Positions 35,614 to 46,413 of a DNA stretch of 64,000 bases are shown in pieces. The notes beneath the pieces were generated by a model, which made no database searches, had not been told where the DNA came from, and saw nothing but the letters and a program-made list of their open reading frames with translations. The DNA comes from Dallia pectoralis. Its lineage: Eukaryota > Chordata > Actinopteri > Esociformes > Umbridae. The position numbers and the translations under genes are program-made. Location of the stretch: positions 19,245,502 through 19,309,501 of the forward strand of contig CM055737.1 in the NCBI GenBank assembly GCA_029465975.1, read 5' to 3'. Positions within the stretch are counted from its first letter, which is position 1. Every line of letters begins with the position of its first letter.

Positions 35614-35698
35614 TGCTTACAACACTAGATATTCCCAGGCGGTCTCCCATCCAAGCCCAACCCTGCCAACCCACTGCATAATTAACTGCTTGGCTTGA
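35614..35698 (-). pseudogene. Mosaic 5S fragment
   Basis: On the genomic strand a normal 3' end runs to CCCATCCAAG. CCCAACCCTGCCAACC follows, then a piece of spacer (CACTGCATAATTAAC), then TGCTTGGCTTGA, and then a second 5S 3' end at 35699. Spacer sequence sits inside the gene, so it is not functional. Confidence 0.85.
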
Positions 35699-36317
35699 TT
35701 ACAACACTAGATATTCCCAGGCGGTCTCCCATCCAAGTACTAACCAAGCCCGACCATGTTTGGCTTCCGAGATCGGGCGTTTCAGGGTGGTGTGGCCGTA
35801 AGCTATTAGAAAGTTGAAATTACAGCTCTTATTGATTTCTTCACTGCATAATTAACTTTTGATTGATTGTTTCTTCCCGCCAAGAAAATAACAAAATGCT
35901 TACAACACTAGATATTCCTAGGCGGTCTCCCATCCAAGTACTAACCAAGCCCGACCCTGTTTGGCTTCAGACGAGATCGGGCGTTTTCAGGGTGGTGTGG
36001 CCGTAAGCTATTAGAAAAGTTGAAATTACAGCTCTTATTGATTTCTTCACTGCATAATTAACTTTTTGATTGATTGTTTCTTCCCGCCAAGAAAATAACA
36101 AAATGCTTACAACACTAGATATTCCTAGGCGGTCTCCCATCCAAGTACTAACCAAGCCCGACCCTGCTTGGCTTCCGAGATCAGACGAGATCGGGCGTTT
36201 TCAGGGTGGTGTGGCCGTAAGCTTTTAGAAAAGTTGAAATTACAGCTCTTATTGATTTCTTCACTGCATAATTAACTTTTTGATTGATTGTTTCTTCCCG
36301 CCAAGAAAATAACAAAA

Positions 36318-36425
36318 TGCTTACAACACTAGATATTCCTAGGCGGTCTCCCATCCAAGTACTAACCAAGCCCGACCCTGCTTGGCTTCCGAGATCAGAC
36401 GAGATCGGGAGGTGTGGCCGTAAGC
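36318..36425 (-). pseudogene. 5S copy lacking 11 bases in helix II region
   Basis: Genomic strand reads GATCGGGAGGTGTGGCC where others read GATCGGGCGTTTTCAGGGTGG. The helix II 5' strand (CACCCTG side) is lost while loop C and the promoter boxes remain. Confidence 0.8.
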
Positions 36426-36938
36426 TATTAGACAAGTTGAAATTACAGCTCTTATTGATTTCTTCACTGCATAATTCACTTTTTGATTGATTGTTTCTTC
36501 CCGCCATGAAATTAACAAAATGCTTACAAAACTAGATATTCCTAGGCGGTCTCCCATCCAAGTACTAACCAAGCCCAACCCTGCTTGGCTTCCGAGATCA
36601 GACGAGATCGGGCGTTTTCAGGGTGGTGTGGCCGTAAGCTATTAGAAGAGTTGAAATTACAGCTGTTATTGATTTCTTCACTGCATAATTAACTTTTTGA
36701 TTGATTGTTTCTTCCCGCCAAGAAAATAACAAAATGCTTACAACACTAGATATTCCTAGGCGGTCGCCCATCCAAGTACTAACCAAGCCCGACCCTGCTT
36801 GGCTTCCGAGATCGGGCGTTTTCAGGGTGGTGTGGCCGTAAGCTATTAGATCATTTGAAAATACAGCTCTGATTGATTTCTTCACTGCATAATTACCTTT
36901 TTGATTGATTGTTTCTTCCCGGCAAGAAAATAACAAAA

Positions 36939-39290
36939 TGCTTACAACACTAGATATTTCTAGGCGGTCTCCCATCCAAGTACTAACCAAGCCCGACCCC
37001 GCTTTGCTTCCGAGATCAGACGAGCTTGGGCGTTTTCAGGGTGGTGTGGCTGTAAGCCATCAGAAAAGTTGAAAATACAGCTCTGATTGATTTCTTCACT
37101 GCATAATTAACTTTTTGATTGATTGTTTCTTCCCGCCAAGAAAATAACAAAATGCTTACAACTCTAGATATTACTAGGCGGTCTCCCATCCAAGTACTAA
37201 CCAAGCCCGACCCTGCTTGGCTTCCGAGATCAGACGAGATCGGGCGTTTTCAGGGTGGTGTGGCCGTAAGCTATTATGAAAGTTGAAAATACAGCTCTGA
37301 TTGATTTCTTCACTGCATAATTAACTTTTTGATTGATTGTTTCTTCCCACCAAGAAAATAACAAAATGCTTACAACACTAGATATTCCTAGGCGGTCTCC
37401 CATCCAAGTACTAACCAAGCCCGACCCTGCTTGGCTTCCGAGATCAGATGAGATCGGGCGTTTTCAGGGCGGTGTGGCTGTAAGCTATTAGAAAAGTTGA
37501 AATTACAGCTCTTATTGATTTCTTCACTGCATAATTAACTTTTTCATTGATTGTTTCTTCCCGCCAAGAAAATAACAAAATGCTTACAACACTAGATATT
37601 TCTAGGCGGTCTCCCATCCAAGTACTAACCAAGCCCGACCCCGCTTTGCTTCCGAGATCAGACGAGCTTGGGCGTTTTCAGGGTGGTGTGGCTGTAAGCC
37701 GTCAGAAAAGTTGAAAATACAGCTCTGATTGATTTCTTCACTGCATAATTAACTTTTTGATTGATTGTTTCTTCCCGCCAAGAAAATAACAAAATGCTTA
37801 CAACTCTAGATATTCCTAGGCGGTCTCCCATCCAAGTACTAACCAAGCCCGACCCTGCTTGGCTTCCGAGATCAGACGAGATCGGGCGTTTTCAGGGTGG
37901 TGTGGCCGTAAGCTATTATAAAAGTTGAAAATACAGCTCTGATTGATTTCTTCACTGCATAATTAACTTTTTGATTGATTGTTTCTTCCCACCAACAAAA
38001 TAACAAAATGCTTACAACACTAGATATTCCTAGGCCGTCTCCCATCCAAGTACTAACCAAGCCCGACCCTGCTTGGCTTCCGAGATCAGAAGAGATCGGG
38101 CGTTTTCAGGGTGGTGTGGCCGTAAGCTATTAGAAGAGTTGAAAATACAGCTCTTATTGATTTCTTCACTGCATAATTAACTTTTTGATTGATTGTTTCT
38201 TCCCGCCAAGAAAATAACAAAATGCTTACAACACTAGATATTCCTAGGCGGTCTCCCATCCAAGTACTAACCAAGCCCGACCCTGCTTGGCTTCCGAGAT
38301 CAGACGAGATCGGGCGTTTTCAGGGTGGTGTGCCGTAAGCTATTAGAACTTTGAAAATACAGCTCTTATTGATTTCTTCACTGCACAATTAACTTTTTGA
38401 TTGATTGTTTCTTCCCGCCAAGAAAATAACAAAATGCTTACAACACTAGATATTCCTAGGCGGTCAACCCATCCAAGTACTAACCAAGCCCGACCCTGCT
38501 TGGCTTCCGAGATCAGACGAGATCGGGCGTTTTCAGGGTGGTGTGGCCGTAAGCTATTATAAAAGTTGAAAATACAGCTCTGATTGATTACATCACTGCA
38601 TAATTAACTTTTTGATTGATTGTTTCTCCCACCAAGAAAATAACAAAATGCTTACAACACTAGATATTCCTAGGCGGTCTCCCATCCAAGTACTAACCAA
38701 GCCCGACCCTGCTTGGCTTCCGAGATCAGACGAGATCGGGCGTTTTCAGGGTGGTGTGGCTGTAAGCTATTAGACAAGTTGAAATTACAGCTCTTATTGA
38801 TTTCTTCACTGCATAATTAACTTTTTGATTGATTGTTTCTTCCCGCCAAGAAAATAACAAAATGCTTACAACACTAGATATTTCTAGGCGGTCTCCCATC
38901 CAAGTACTAACCAAGCCCGACCCCGCTTTGCTTCCGAGATCAGACGAGCTTGGGCGTTTTCAGGGTGGTGTGGCTGTAAGCCATCAGAAAAGTTGAAAAT
39001 ACAGCTCTGATTGATTTCTTCACTGCATAATTAACTTTTTGATTGATTGTTTCTTCCCGCCAAGAAAATAACAAAATGCTTACAACTCTAGATATTCCTA
39101 GGCGGTCTCCCATCCAAGTACTAACCAAGCCCGACCCTGCTTGGCTTCCGAGATCAGACGAGATCGGGCGTTTTCAGGGTGGTGTGGCCGTAAGCTATTA
39201 TAAAAGTTGAAAATACAGCTCTGATTGATTTCTTCACTGCATAATTAACTTTTTGATTGATTGTTTCTTCCCACCAACAAAATAACAAAA
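36939..39290 (-). repeat. Higher-order repeat, 642 bp (3 units)
   Basis: The trimer at 36939/37153/37367 recurs at 37581/37795/38009 (offset 642 = 3 x 214) and at 38863/39077/39291 (offset 1282 from the second). The first gene of each carries CCGCTTTGCTTCC and GAGCTTGGGCG. The third carries the spacer variant CCCACCAA. Confidence 0.9.
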
Positions 39291-39718
39291 TGCTTACAAC
39301 ACTAGATATTCCTAGGCAGTCTCCCATCCAAGTACTAACCAAGCCCGACCCTGCTTGGCTTCCGAGATCAGACGAGATCGGGCGTTTTCAGGGTGGTGTG
39401 CCGGTAAGATATTAGAACTTTTGAAAATACAGCTCTTATTGATTTCTTCACTGCACAATTAACTTTTTGATTGATTGTTTCTTCCCGCCAAGAAAATAAC
39501 AAAATGCTTACAACACTAGATATTCCTAGGTGGTCACCCATCCAAGTACTAACCAAGCCCGACCCTGCTTGGCTTCCGAGATCAGACGAGATCGGGCGTT
39601 TTCAGGGTGGTGTGGCCGTAAGCTATTATAAAAGTTGAAAATACAGCTCTGATTGATTACATCACTGCATAATTAACTTTTTGATTGATTGTTTCCTCCC
39701 ACCAAGAAAATAACAAAA

Positions 39719-39779
39719 TGCTTACAACACTAGATATTCCTAGGCGGTCTCCCATCCAAGTACTAACCAAGCCCGACCC
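39719..39779 (-). rRNA. 5S gene cut by gap (3' part)
   Basis: Only the 3' half (C box, helix V, 3' end) is present before the N run. Confidence 0.9.
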
Positions 39780-40279
39780 NNNNNNNNNNNNNNNNNNNNN
39801 NNNNNNNNNNNNNNNNNNNNNNNNNNNNNNNNNNNNNNNNNNNNNNNNNNNNNNNNNNNNNNNNNNNNNNNNNNNNNNNNNNNNNNNNNNNNNNNNNNNN
39901 NNNNNNNNNNNNNNNNNNNNNNNNNNNNNNNNNNNNNNNNNNNNNNNNNNNNNNNNNNNNNNNNNNNNNNNNNNNNNNNNNNNNNNNNNNNNNNNNNNNN
40001 NNNNNNNNNNNNNNNNNNNNNNNNNNNNNNNNNNNNNNNNNNNNNNNNNNNNNNNNNNNNNNNNNNNNNNNNNNNNNNNNNNNNNNNNNNNNNNNNNNNN
40101 NNNNNNNNNNNNNNNNNNNNNNNNNNNNNNNNNNNNNNNNNNNNNNNNNNNNNNNNNNNNNNNNNNNNNNNNNNNNNNNNNNNNNNNNNNNNNNNNNNNN
40201 NNNNNNNNNNNNNNNNNNNNNNNNNNNNNNNNNNNNNNNNNNNNNNNNNNNNNNNNNNNNNNNNNNNNNNNNNNNNNNN
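39780..40279. other. Assembly gap, 500 N
   Basis: Exactly 500 N. It cuts a minus-strand 5S gene on its left and a plus-strand gene on its right. Confidence 0.99.
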
Positions 40280-40338
40280 GTCGGGCTTGGTTAGTACTTG
40301 GATGGGAGACCGCCTGGAAATATCTAGTGTTGTAAGCA
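40280..40338 (+). rRNA. 5S gene cut by gap (3' part)
   Basis: Starts at GTCGGGCTTGG, so only the region from the end of the A box to the 3' end is present. Confidence 0.9.
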
Positions 40339-40636
40339 TTTTGTTATTTTCTTGGCGGGAAGAAAAAAACAATCAAAAAGTTAATTATGCAGTGAAGAAA
40401 TCAATAAGAGCTGTAATTTCAACTTTTCTAATAGCTTACGGCCACACCACCCTGAAAACGCCCGATCTCGGAAGCCAAACATGGTCGGGCTTGGTTAGTA
40501 CTTGGATGGGAGACCGCCTAGGAATATATAGTGTTGTAAGCATTTTGTTATTTTCATGGCGGGAAGAAACAATCAATCAAAAAGTGAATTATGCAGTGAA
40601 GAAATCAATAAGAGCTGTAATTTCAACTTTCTAATA

Positions 40637-40755
40637 GCTTACGGCCACACCACCCTGAAAACGCCCGATCTCGTCTGATCTCGGAAGCCAAGCAGGGTTG
40701 GGCTTGGTTAGTACTTTGTTTGGAGACCGCCTAGGAATATCTAGTGTTGTAAGCA
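40637..40755 (+). pseudogene. Full-length 5S with broken C box
   Basis: Nucleotides 81-86, normally GGATGG, read TGTTTG (ACTTTGTTTGGAGACC). This destroys the core of the C box and helix IV while keeping the length at 119. Transcription by TFIIIA/TFIIIC and normal folding are both unlikely. The same allele recurs at 42953. Confidence 0.8.
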
Positions 40756-40850
40756 TTTTGTTATTTTCATGGCGGGAAGAAACAATCAATCAAAAAGTTA
40801 ATTATGCAGTGAAGAAATCAATAAGAGCTGTAATTTCAACTTGTCTTATC

Positions 40851-40969
40851 GCTTACGGCCACACCACCCTGAAATCGCCCGATCTCGTCTGATCTCGGAA
40901 GCCAAGCAGGGTCGGGCTTGGTTAGTACTTGGATAGGCGACCGCCTAGGAATATCTAGTGTTGTAAGCA
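40851..40969 (+). rRNA. 5S with GGATAGGCGACC loop D variant
   Basis: GGATGGGAGACC is changed to GGATAGGCGACC: G85 to A and A88 to C. The GAGA tetraloop becomes GCGA, still of the GNRA type, but an A-C mismatch replaces a G-C pair. The same pair of changes occurs at 43167 and in several minus-strand copies (left ends 23149, 28588, 29637, 31104, 31726, 32572, 33194). Confidence 0.8.
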
Positions 40970-42952
40970 TTTTGTTAGTTTCTTGGCGGGAAGAAACAAT
41001 CAATCAAAAAGTTAATTATGCAGTGAAGAAATCAATAACAGCTGTAATTTCAACTCTTCTAATAGCTTACGGCCACACCACCCTGAAAACGCCCGATCTC
41101 GTCTGATCTCGGAAGCCAAGCAGGGTTGGGCTTGGTTAGTACTTGGATGGGAGACCGCCTAGGAATATCTAGTGTTGTAAGCATTTTGTCATTTTCATGG
41201 CGGGAAGAAACAATCAATCAAAAAGTTAAATATGCAGTGAAGAAATCAATAAGAGCTGTAATTTCAACTATTCTAATAGCTTACGGCCACACCACCCTGA
41301 AAACGCCTGATCTCGGAAGCCTAGCAGAGTTGGGCTTGGTTAGTACTTGGATGGGAGACCGCCTAGGAATATCTAGTGTTGTAAGCATTTTGTTATTTTC
41401 TTGGCGGGAAGAAACAATCAATCAAAAAGTTAATTATGCAGTGAAGAAATCAATAAGAGCTGTAATTTCAACATCTCTTATCGCTTACGGCCACACCACC
41501 CTGAAAACGCCCGATCTCGTCTGATCTCGGAAGCCAAGCTGGGTCGGGCTTGGTTAGTACTTGGATGGGAGACCGCCTAGGAATATATAGTGTTGTAAGC
41601 ATTTTGTTATTTTCTTGGCAGGAAGGAACAATCAATCAAAAAGTTAATTATGCAGTGAAGAAATCAATAAGAGCTGTATTTTCAAATGTTCTAATACCCT
41701 ACGGCCACACCACCCTGAAAACGCCCGATCTCGGAAGCCAAACATGGTCGGGCTTGGTTAGTACTTGGATGGGAGACCGCCTAGGAATATCTAGTGTTGT
41801 AAGCATTTTGTTATTTTCTTGGCGGGAAGAAACAATCAATCAAAAAGTTAATTATTCAGTGAAGAAATCAATAAGAGCTGTAATTTCAACTTGTCTTATC
41901 GCTTACGGCCACACCACCCTGAAAACGCCCGATCTCGGAAGCCAAACATGGTCGGGCTTGGTTAGTACTTGGATGGGAGACCGCCTAGGAATATATAGTG
42001 TTGTAAGCATTTTGTTATTTTCATGGCGGGAAGAAACAATCAATCAAAAAGTTAATTATGCAGTGAAGAAATCAAAAGGAGCTGTAATTTCAACTTTTCT
42101 AATAGCTTACGGCCACACCACCCTGAAAACGCCCGATCTCGTCTGATCTCGGAAGCCAAGCAGGGTCGGGCTTGGTTAGTACTTGGATGGGAGACCGCCT
42201 AGGAATATCTAGTGTTGTTAGCATTTTGTTATTTTCTTGGCGGGAAGAAACAATCAATCAAAAAGTTAAATATGCAGTGAAGAAATCAATAAGAGCTGTA
42301 ATTTCAACTTTTCTAATAGCTTACGGCCACACCACCCTGAAAACGCCCGATCTCGTCTGATCTCGGAAGCCAAGCAGAGTTGGGCTTGGTTAGTACTTGG
42401 ATGGGAGACCGCCTAGGAATATCTAGTGTTGTAAGCATTTTGTTATTTTCATGGCGGGAAGAAACAATCAATCAAAAAGTTAATTATGCAGTGAAGAAAT
42501 CAATAAGAGCTGTAATTTCAACTTTCTAATAGCTTACGGCCACACCACCCTGAAATCGCCCGATCTCATCTGATCTCGGAAGCCAAGCAGGTTCGGGCTT
42601 GGTTAGTTCTTGGATGGGAGACCGCCTAGGAATATCTAGTGTTGTAAGCATTTTGTTATTTTCTTGGCGGGAAGAAACAATCAATCAAAAAGTTAATTAT
42701 GCAGTGAAGAAATCAATAAGAGCTGTAATTTCAACTATTCTAATAGCTTACGGCCACACCACCCTGAAAACGATCTCTGATCTCGGAAGCCAAGCAGAGT
42801 TGGGCTTGGTTAGTACTTGGATGGGAGACCGCCTAGGAATATCTAGTGTTGTAAGCATTTTGTTATTTTCTTGGCGGGAAGAAACAATCAATCAAAAAGT
42901 TAATTATGCAGTGAAGAAATCAATAAGAGCTGTAATTTCAACTTTTCTAATA

Positions 42953-43071
42953 GCTTACGGCCACACCACCCTGAAAACGCCCGATCTCGTCTGATCTCGG
43001 AAGCCAAGCAGGGTTGGGCTTGGTTAGTACTTTGTTTGGAGACCGCCTAGGAATATCTAGTGTTGTAAGCA
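42953..43071 (+). pseudogene. Full-length 5S with broken C box, second copy
   Basis: Same TGTTTG replacement as at 40637. The following unit (43167) matches 40851, so the pair was copied together at an offset of 2316. Confidence 0.8.
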
Positions 43072-44617
43072 TTTTGTTATTTTCATGGCGGGAAGAAACA
43101 ATCAATCAAAAAGTTAATTATGCAGTGAAGAAATCAATAAGAGCTGTAATTTCAACTTGTCTTATCGCTTACGGCCACACCACCCTGAAATCGCCCGATC
43201 TCGTCTGATCTCGGAAGCCAAGCAGGGTCGGGCTTGGTTAGTACTTGGATAGGCGACCGCCTAGGAATATCTAGTGTTGTAAGCATTTTGTTATTTTCTT
43301 GGCGGGAAGAAACAATCAATCAAAAAGTTAATTATGCAGTGAAGAAATCAATAAGAGCTGTAATTTCAACTATTCTAATAGCTTACGGCCACACCACCCT
43401 GAAAACGCCCGATCTCGGAAGCCAAGCAGCGTTGGGCTTGGTTAGTACTTGGATGGGAGACCGCCTAGGAATATCTAGTGTTGTAAGCATTTTGTTATTT
43501 TCATGGCGGGAAGAAACAATCAATCAAAAGTTAATTATGCAGTGAAGAAATCAATAAGAGCTGTAATTTCAACTTTTCTAATAGCTTACGGCCACACCAC
43601 CCTGAAAACGCCCGATCTCGTCTCGGAAGCCAAGCAGAGTTGGGCTTGGTTAGTACTTGGATGGGAGACCGCCTAGGAATATCTAGTGTTGTAAGCATTT
43701 TGTTATTTTCATGGCGGGAAGAAACAATCAATCAAAAAGTTAAATATGCAGTGAAGAAATCAATAAGAGCTGTAATTTCAACTATTCTAATAGCTTACGG
43801 CCACACCACCCTGAAAACGTCTGATCTCGGAAGCCAAGCAGAGTTGGGCTTGGTTAGTACTTGGATGGGAGACCGCCTAGGAATATCTAGTGTTGTAAGC
43901 ATTTTGTTATTTTCTTGGCGGGAAGAAACAATCAATCAAAAAGTTAATTATGCAGTGAAGAAATCAATAAGAGCTGTAATTTCAACTTTCTTATAGCTTA
44001 CGGCCACACCACCCTGAAAACGCCCGATCTCGTCTGATCTCGGAAGCCAAGCTGGGTCGGGCTTGGTTAGTACTTGGATGGGAGACCGCCTAGGAATATA
44101 TAGTGTTGTAAGCATTTTGTTATTTTCTTGGCAGGAAGGAACAATCAATCAAAAAGTTAATTATGCAGTGAAGAAATCAATAAGAGCTGTATTTTCAAAT
44201 GTTCTAATACCCTACGGCCACACCACCCTGAAAACGCCCGATCTCGGAAGCCAAACATGGTCGGGCTTGGTTAGTACTTGGATGGGAGACCGCCTAGGAA
44301 TATCTAGTGTTGTAAGCATTTTGTTATTTTCTTGGCGGGAAGAAACAATCAATCAAAAAGTTAATTATGCAGTGAAGAAATCAATAAGAGCTGTAATTTC
44401 AACTTGTCTTATCGCTTACGGCCACACCACCCTGAAAACGCCCGATCTCGGAAAGCCAAACAGGTCGGGCTTGGTTAGTACTTGGATGGGAGACCGCCTA
44501 GGAATATCTAGTGTTGTAAGCATTTTGTTATTTTCTTGGCGGGAAGAAACAATCAATCAAAAAGTTAATTATGCAGTGAAGAAATCAATAAGAGCTGTAA
44601 TTTCAACTTTTCTAATA

Positions 44618-44736
44618 GCTTACGGCCACACCACCCTGAAAACGCCCGATCTCGTCTGATCTCGGAAGCCAAGCAGGGTCGGGCTTGGTTAGTACTTGGA
44701 TGGGAGACCGCCTAGGAATATCTAGTGTTGTAAGCA
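44618..44736 (+). rRNA. Reference full-length 5S rRNA gene
   Basis: Matches the majority base at every position I compared. Helix I pairs GCTTAC with GTAAGC. Helix III/loop C is complete with both GATCTCG copies (nt 31-37 and 41-47). By alignment to the classic metazoan promoter, the A box is nt 50-64 (44667-44681), the intermediate element nt 67-72 (44684-44689) and the C box nt 80-97 (44697-44714). In helix V, CTTGG faces TCTAG, which leaves one U-U mismatch and one G-U pair where most metazoa pair CCTGG with CCAGG. Confidence 0.95.
44667..44714 (+). promoter_or_regulatory. Internal control region of the reference 5S gene
   Basis: A box, intermediate element and C box, the binding region for TFIIIA in metazoan type 1 Pol III promoters. 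Assigned by alignment to the known vertebrate layout, not by experiment. Confidence 0.85.
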
Positions 44737-44740
44737 TTTT
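44737..44740 (+). terminator. Pol III T4 terminator
   Basis: TTTT begins right after the gene end GCA, and a second T4 lies at 44745-44748. The first run is kept in nearly all units of all arrays, in full-length and D10 copies alike. Confidence 0.88.
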
Positions 44741-44800
44741 GTTATTTTCTTGGCGGGAAGAAACAATCAATCAAAAAGTTAATTATGCAGTGAAGAAATC

Positions 44801-44807
44801 AATAAGA
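44801..44807 (+). promoter_or_regulatory. A/T-rich upstream element at about -31
   Basis: AATAAGA lies at -31 to -25 from the next gene (44832). A TATA-like box near -30 is known upstream of many 5S genes. Present in most spacers; the common spacer variant reads AATAACA. Confidence 0.45.
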
Positions 44808-46304
44808 GCTGTAATTTCAACTTTTCTAATAGCTTACGGCCACACCACCCTGAAAACGCCCGATCTCGTCTGATCTCGGAAGCCAAGCAGGGTTGGGCTT
44901 GGTTAGTACTTGGATGGGAGACCGCCTAGGAATATCTAGTGTTGTAAGCATTTTGTTATTTTCATGGCGGGAAGAAACAATCAATCAAAAAGTTAATTAT
45001 GCAGTGAAGAAATCAATAAGAGCTGTAATTTCAACTTTCTATAGCTTACGGCCACACCACCCTGAAAACGCCCGATCTCGTCTGATCTCGGAAGCCAAGC
45101 AGGGTTGGGCTTGGTTAGTACTTGGATGGGAGACCGCCTAGGAATATCTAGTGTTGTAAGCATTTTGTTATTTTCTTGGCGGGAAGAAACAATCAATCAA
45201 AAAGTTAATTATGCAGTGAAGAAATCAATAAGAGCTGTAATTTCAACTTTTCTAATAGCTTACGGCCACACCACCCTGAAAACGCCTGATCTCGGAAGCC
45301 AAACAGGGTCGGGCTTGGTTAGTACTTGGATGGGAGACCGCCTAGGAATATCTAGTGTTGTAAGCATTTTGTTATTTTCTTGGCGGGAAGAAACAATCAA
45401 TCAAAAAGTTAATTATGCAGTGAAGAAATCAATAAGAGCTGTAATTTCAACTTTTCTAATAGCTTACGGCCACACCACCCTGAAAACGCCCGATCTCGTC
45501 TGATCTCGGAAGCCAAGCAGGGTTGGGCTTGGTTAGTACTTGGATGGGAGACCGCCTAGGAATATCTAGTGTTGTAAGCATTTTGTTATTTTCATGGCGG
45601 GAAGAAACAATCAATCAAAAAGTTAATTATGCAGTGAAGAAATCAATAAGAGCTGTAATTTCAACTTTCTAATAGCTTACGGCCACACCACCCTGAAAAC
45701 GCCCGATCTCGTCTGATCTCGGAAGCCAAGCAGGGTCGGGCTTGGTTAGTACTTGGATGGGAGACCGCCTAGGAATATCTAGTGTTGTAAGCATTTTGTT
45801 ATTTTCTTGGCGGGAAGAAACAATCAATCAAAAAGTTAATTATGCAGTGAAGAAATCAATAAGAGCTGTAATTTCAACTTTCTAATAGCTTACGGCCACA
45901 CCACCCTGAAAACGCCCGATCTCGTCTGATCTCGGAAGCCAAGCAGGGTTGGGCTTGGTTAGTACTTGGATGGGAGACCGCCTAGGAATATCTAGTGTTG
46001 TAAGCATTTTGTTATTTTCATGGCGGGAAGAAACAATCAATCAAAAAGTTAATTATGCAGTGAAGAAATCAATAAGAGCTGTATTTTCAAACTTTCTAAT
46101 AGCCTACGGCCACACCACCCTGAAAACGCCTGATCTCGGAAGCCAAACAGGGTCGGGCTTGGTTAGTACTTGGATGGGAGACCGCCTGGAATATCTAGTG
46201 TTGTAAGCATTTTGTTATTTTCTTGGCGGGAAGAAACAAACAATCAAAAAGTTAATTATGCAGTGAAGAAATCAATAAGAGCTGTAATTTCAACTTTTCT
46301 AATA

Positions 46305-46413
46305 GCTTACGGCCACACCACCCTGAAAACGCCCGATCTCGGAAGCCAAACATGGTCGGGCTTGGTTAGTACTTGGATGGGAGACCGCCTAGGAATATCT
46401 AGTGTTGTAAGCA
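46305..46413 (+). rRNA. Reference D10 5S-like gene (109 nt)
   Basis: Identical in plan to the full gene except that one GATCTCG plus TCT is missing, giving CGCCCGATCTCGGAAGCC. This shrinks loop C from about 12 nt to 2. In known 5S, loop C and helix III hold ribosomal proteins uL18 and uL5, so the product should not assemble normally. The promoter boxes, the terminator and the upstream element are intact. It also carries CAAACATGG in place of CAAGCAGGG in the A box. Could be a pseudogene or a transcribed short RNA. Confidence 0.8.

Larger units (their letters stand above)
34992..36938 (-). rRNA. 5S rRNA genes, array 2 block D (10 copies, disturbed)
   Basis: Left ends, full length: 34992, 36104, 36521. 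D10: 35206, 35410, 35699 (3' end partly missing), 36735. Others: mosaic 35614, 35897 (lacks seven bases at GGCTTCAGACG), 36318 (lacks 11 bases in helix II). Short irregular zone bordering the uniform block E. Confidence 0.9.
21460..39779 (-). repeat. 5S rDNA array 2, minus strand, 89 copies
   Basis: Same 214/204-bp units as array 1, reverse complemented. In the block entries the numbers are the left (3') ends; the right (5') end is left + 118 for full length and + 108 for D10, give or take one or two. I counted 46 full length, 29 D10, 13 other variants and 1 cut by the right-hand gap. It holds the most mosaic and truncated copies of the four arrays (near 34.2 and 35.6 kb). Confidence 0.97.
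36939..39779 (-). rRNA. 5S rRNA genes, array 2 block E, full-length-only domain (14 copies)
   Basis: Left ends: 36939, 37153, 37367, 37581, 37795, 38009, 38223 (one base short), 38435 (one base long), 38649, 38863, 39077, 39291, 39505, and 39719 cut by the gap. No D10 copy occurs. Most spacers here share CTCTGATTGATT in place of CTCTTATTGATT, and three genes share CCCCGCTTTGCTTCC with GAGCTTGGGCG. This is a distinct subfamily. Confidence 0.93.
40637..44413 (+). repeat. Dispersed two-unit duplications, offsets 2316 and 2513
   Basis: Units 40637-41064 recur at 42953-43380 (C-box and loop D markers shared). Units 41483-41900 recur at 43996-44413 (shared AAGCTGGGTCGG, AATATATAG and GGCAGGAAGGAAC). 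The sequence between them differs, so this is not one clean tandem block. Confidence 0.8.
40434..44617 (+). rRNA. 5S rRNA genes, array 3 block A (20 copies)
   Basis: Full length: 40637, 40851, 41065, 41483, 42105, 42319, 42532, 42953, 43167, 43996. D10: 40434, 41279, 41697, 41901, 43381, 43793, 44210, 44414. Others: 42746 (ACGATCTCTGATC) and 43584 (GATCTCGTCTCGG, five bases lost). Many copies carry unusual point changes (CAGAGTTGGG, GCTGGGTCGG, C-box changes). Confidence 0.92.
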
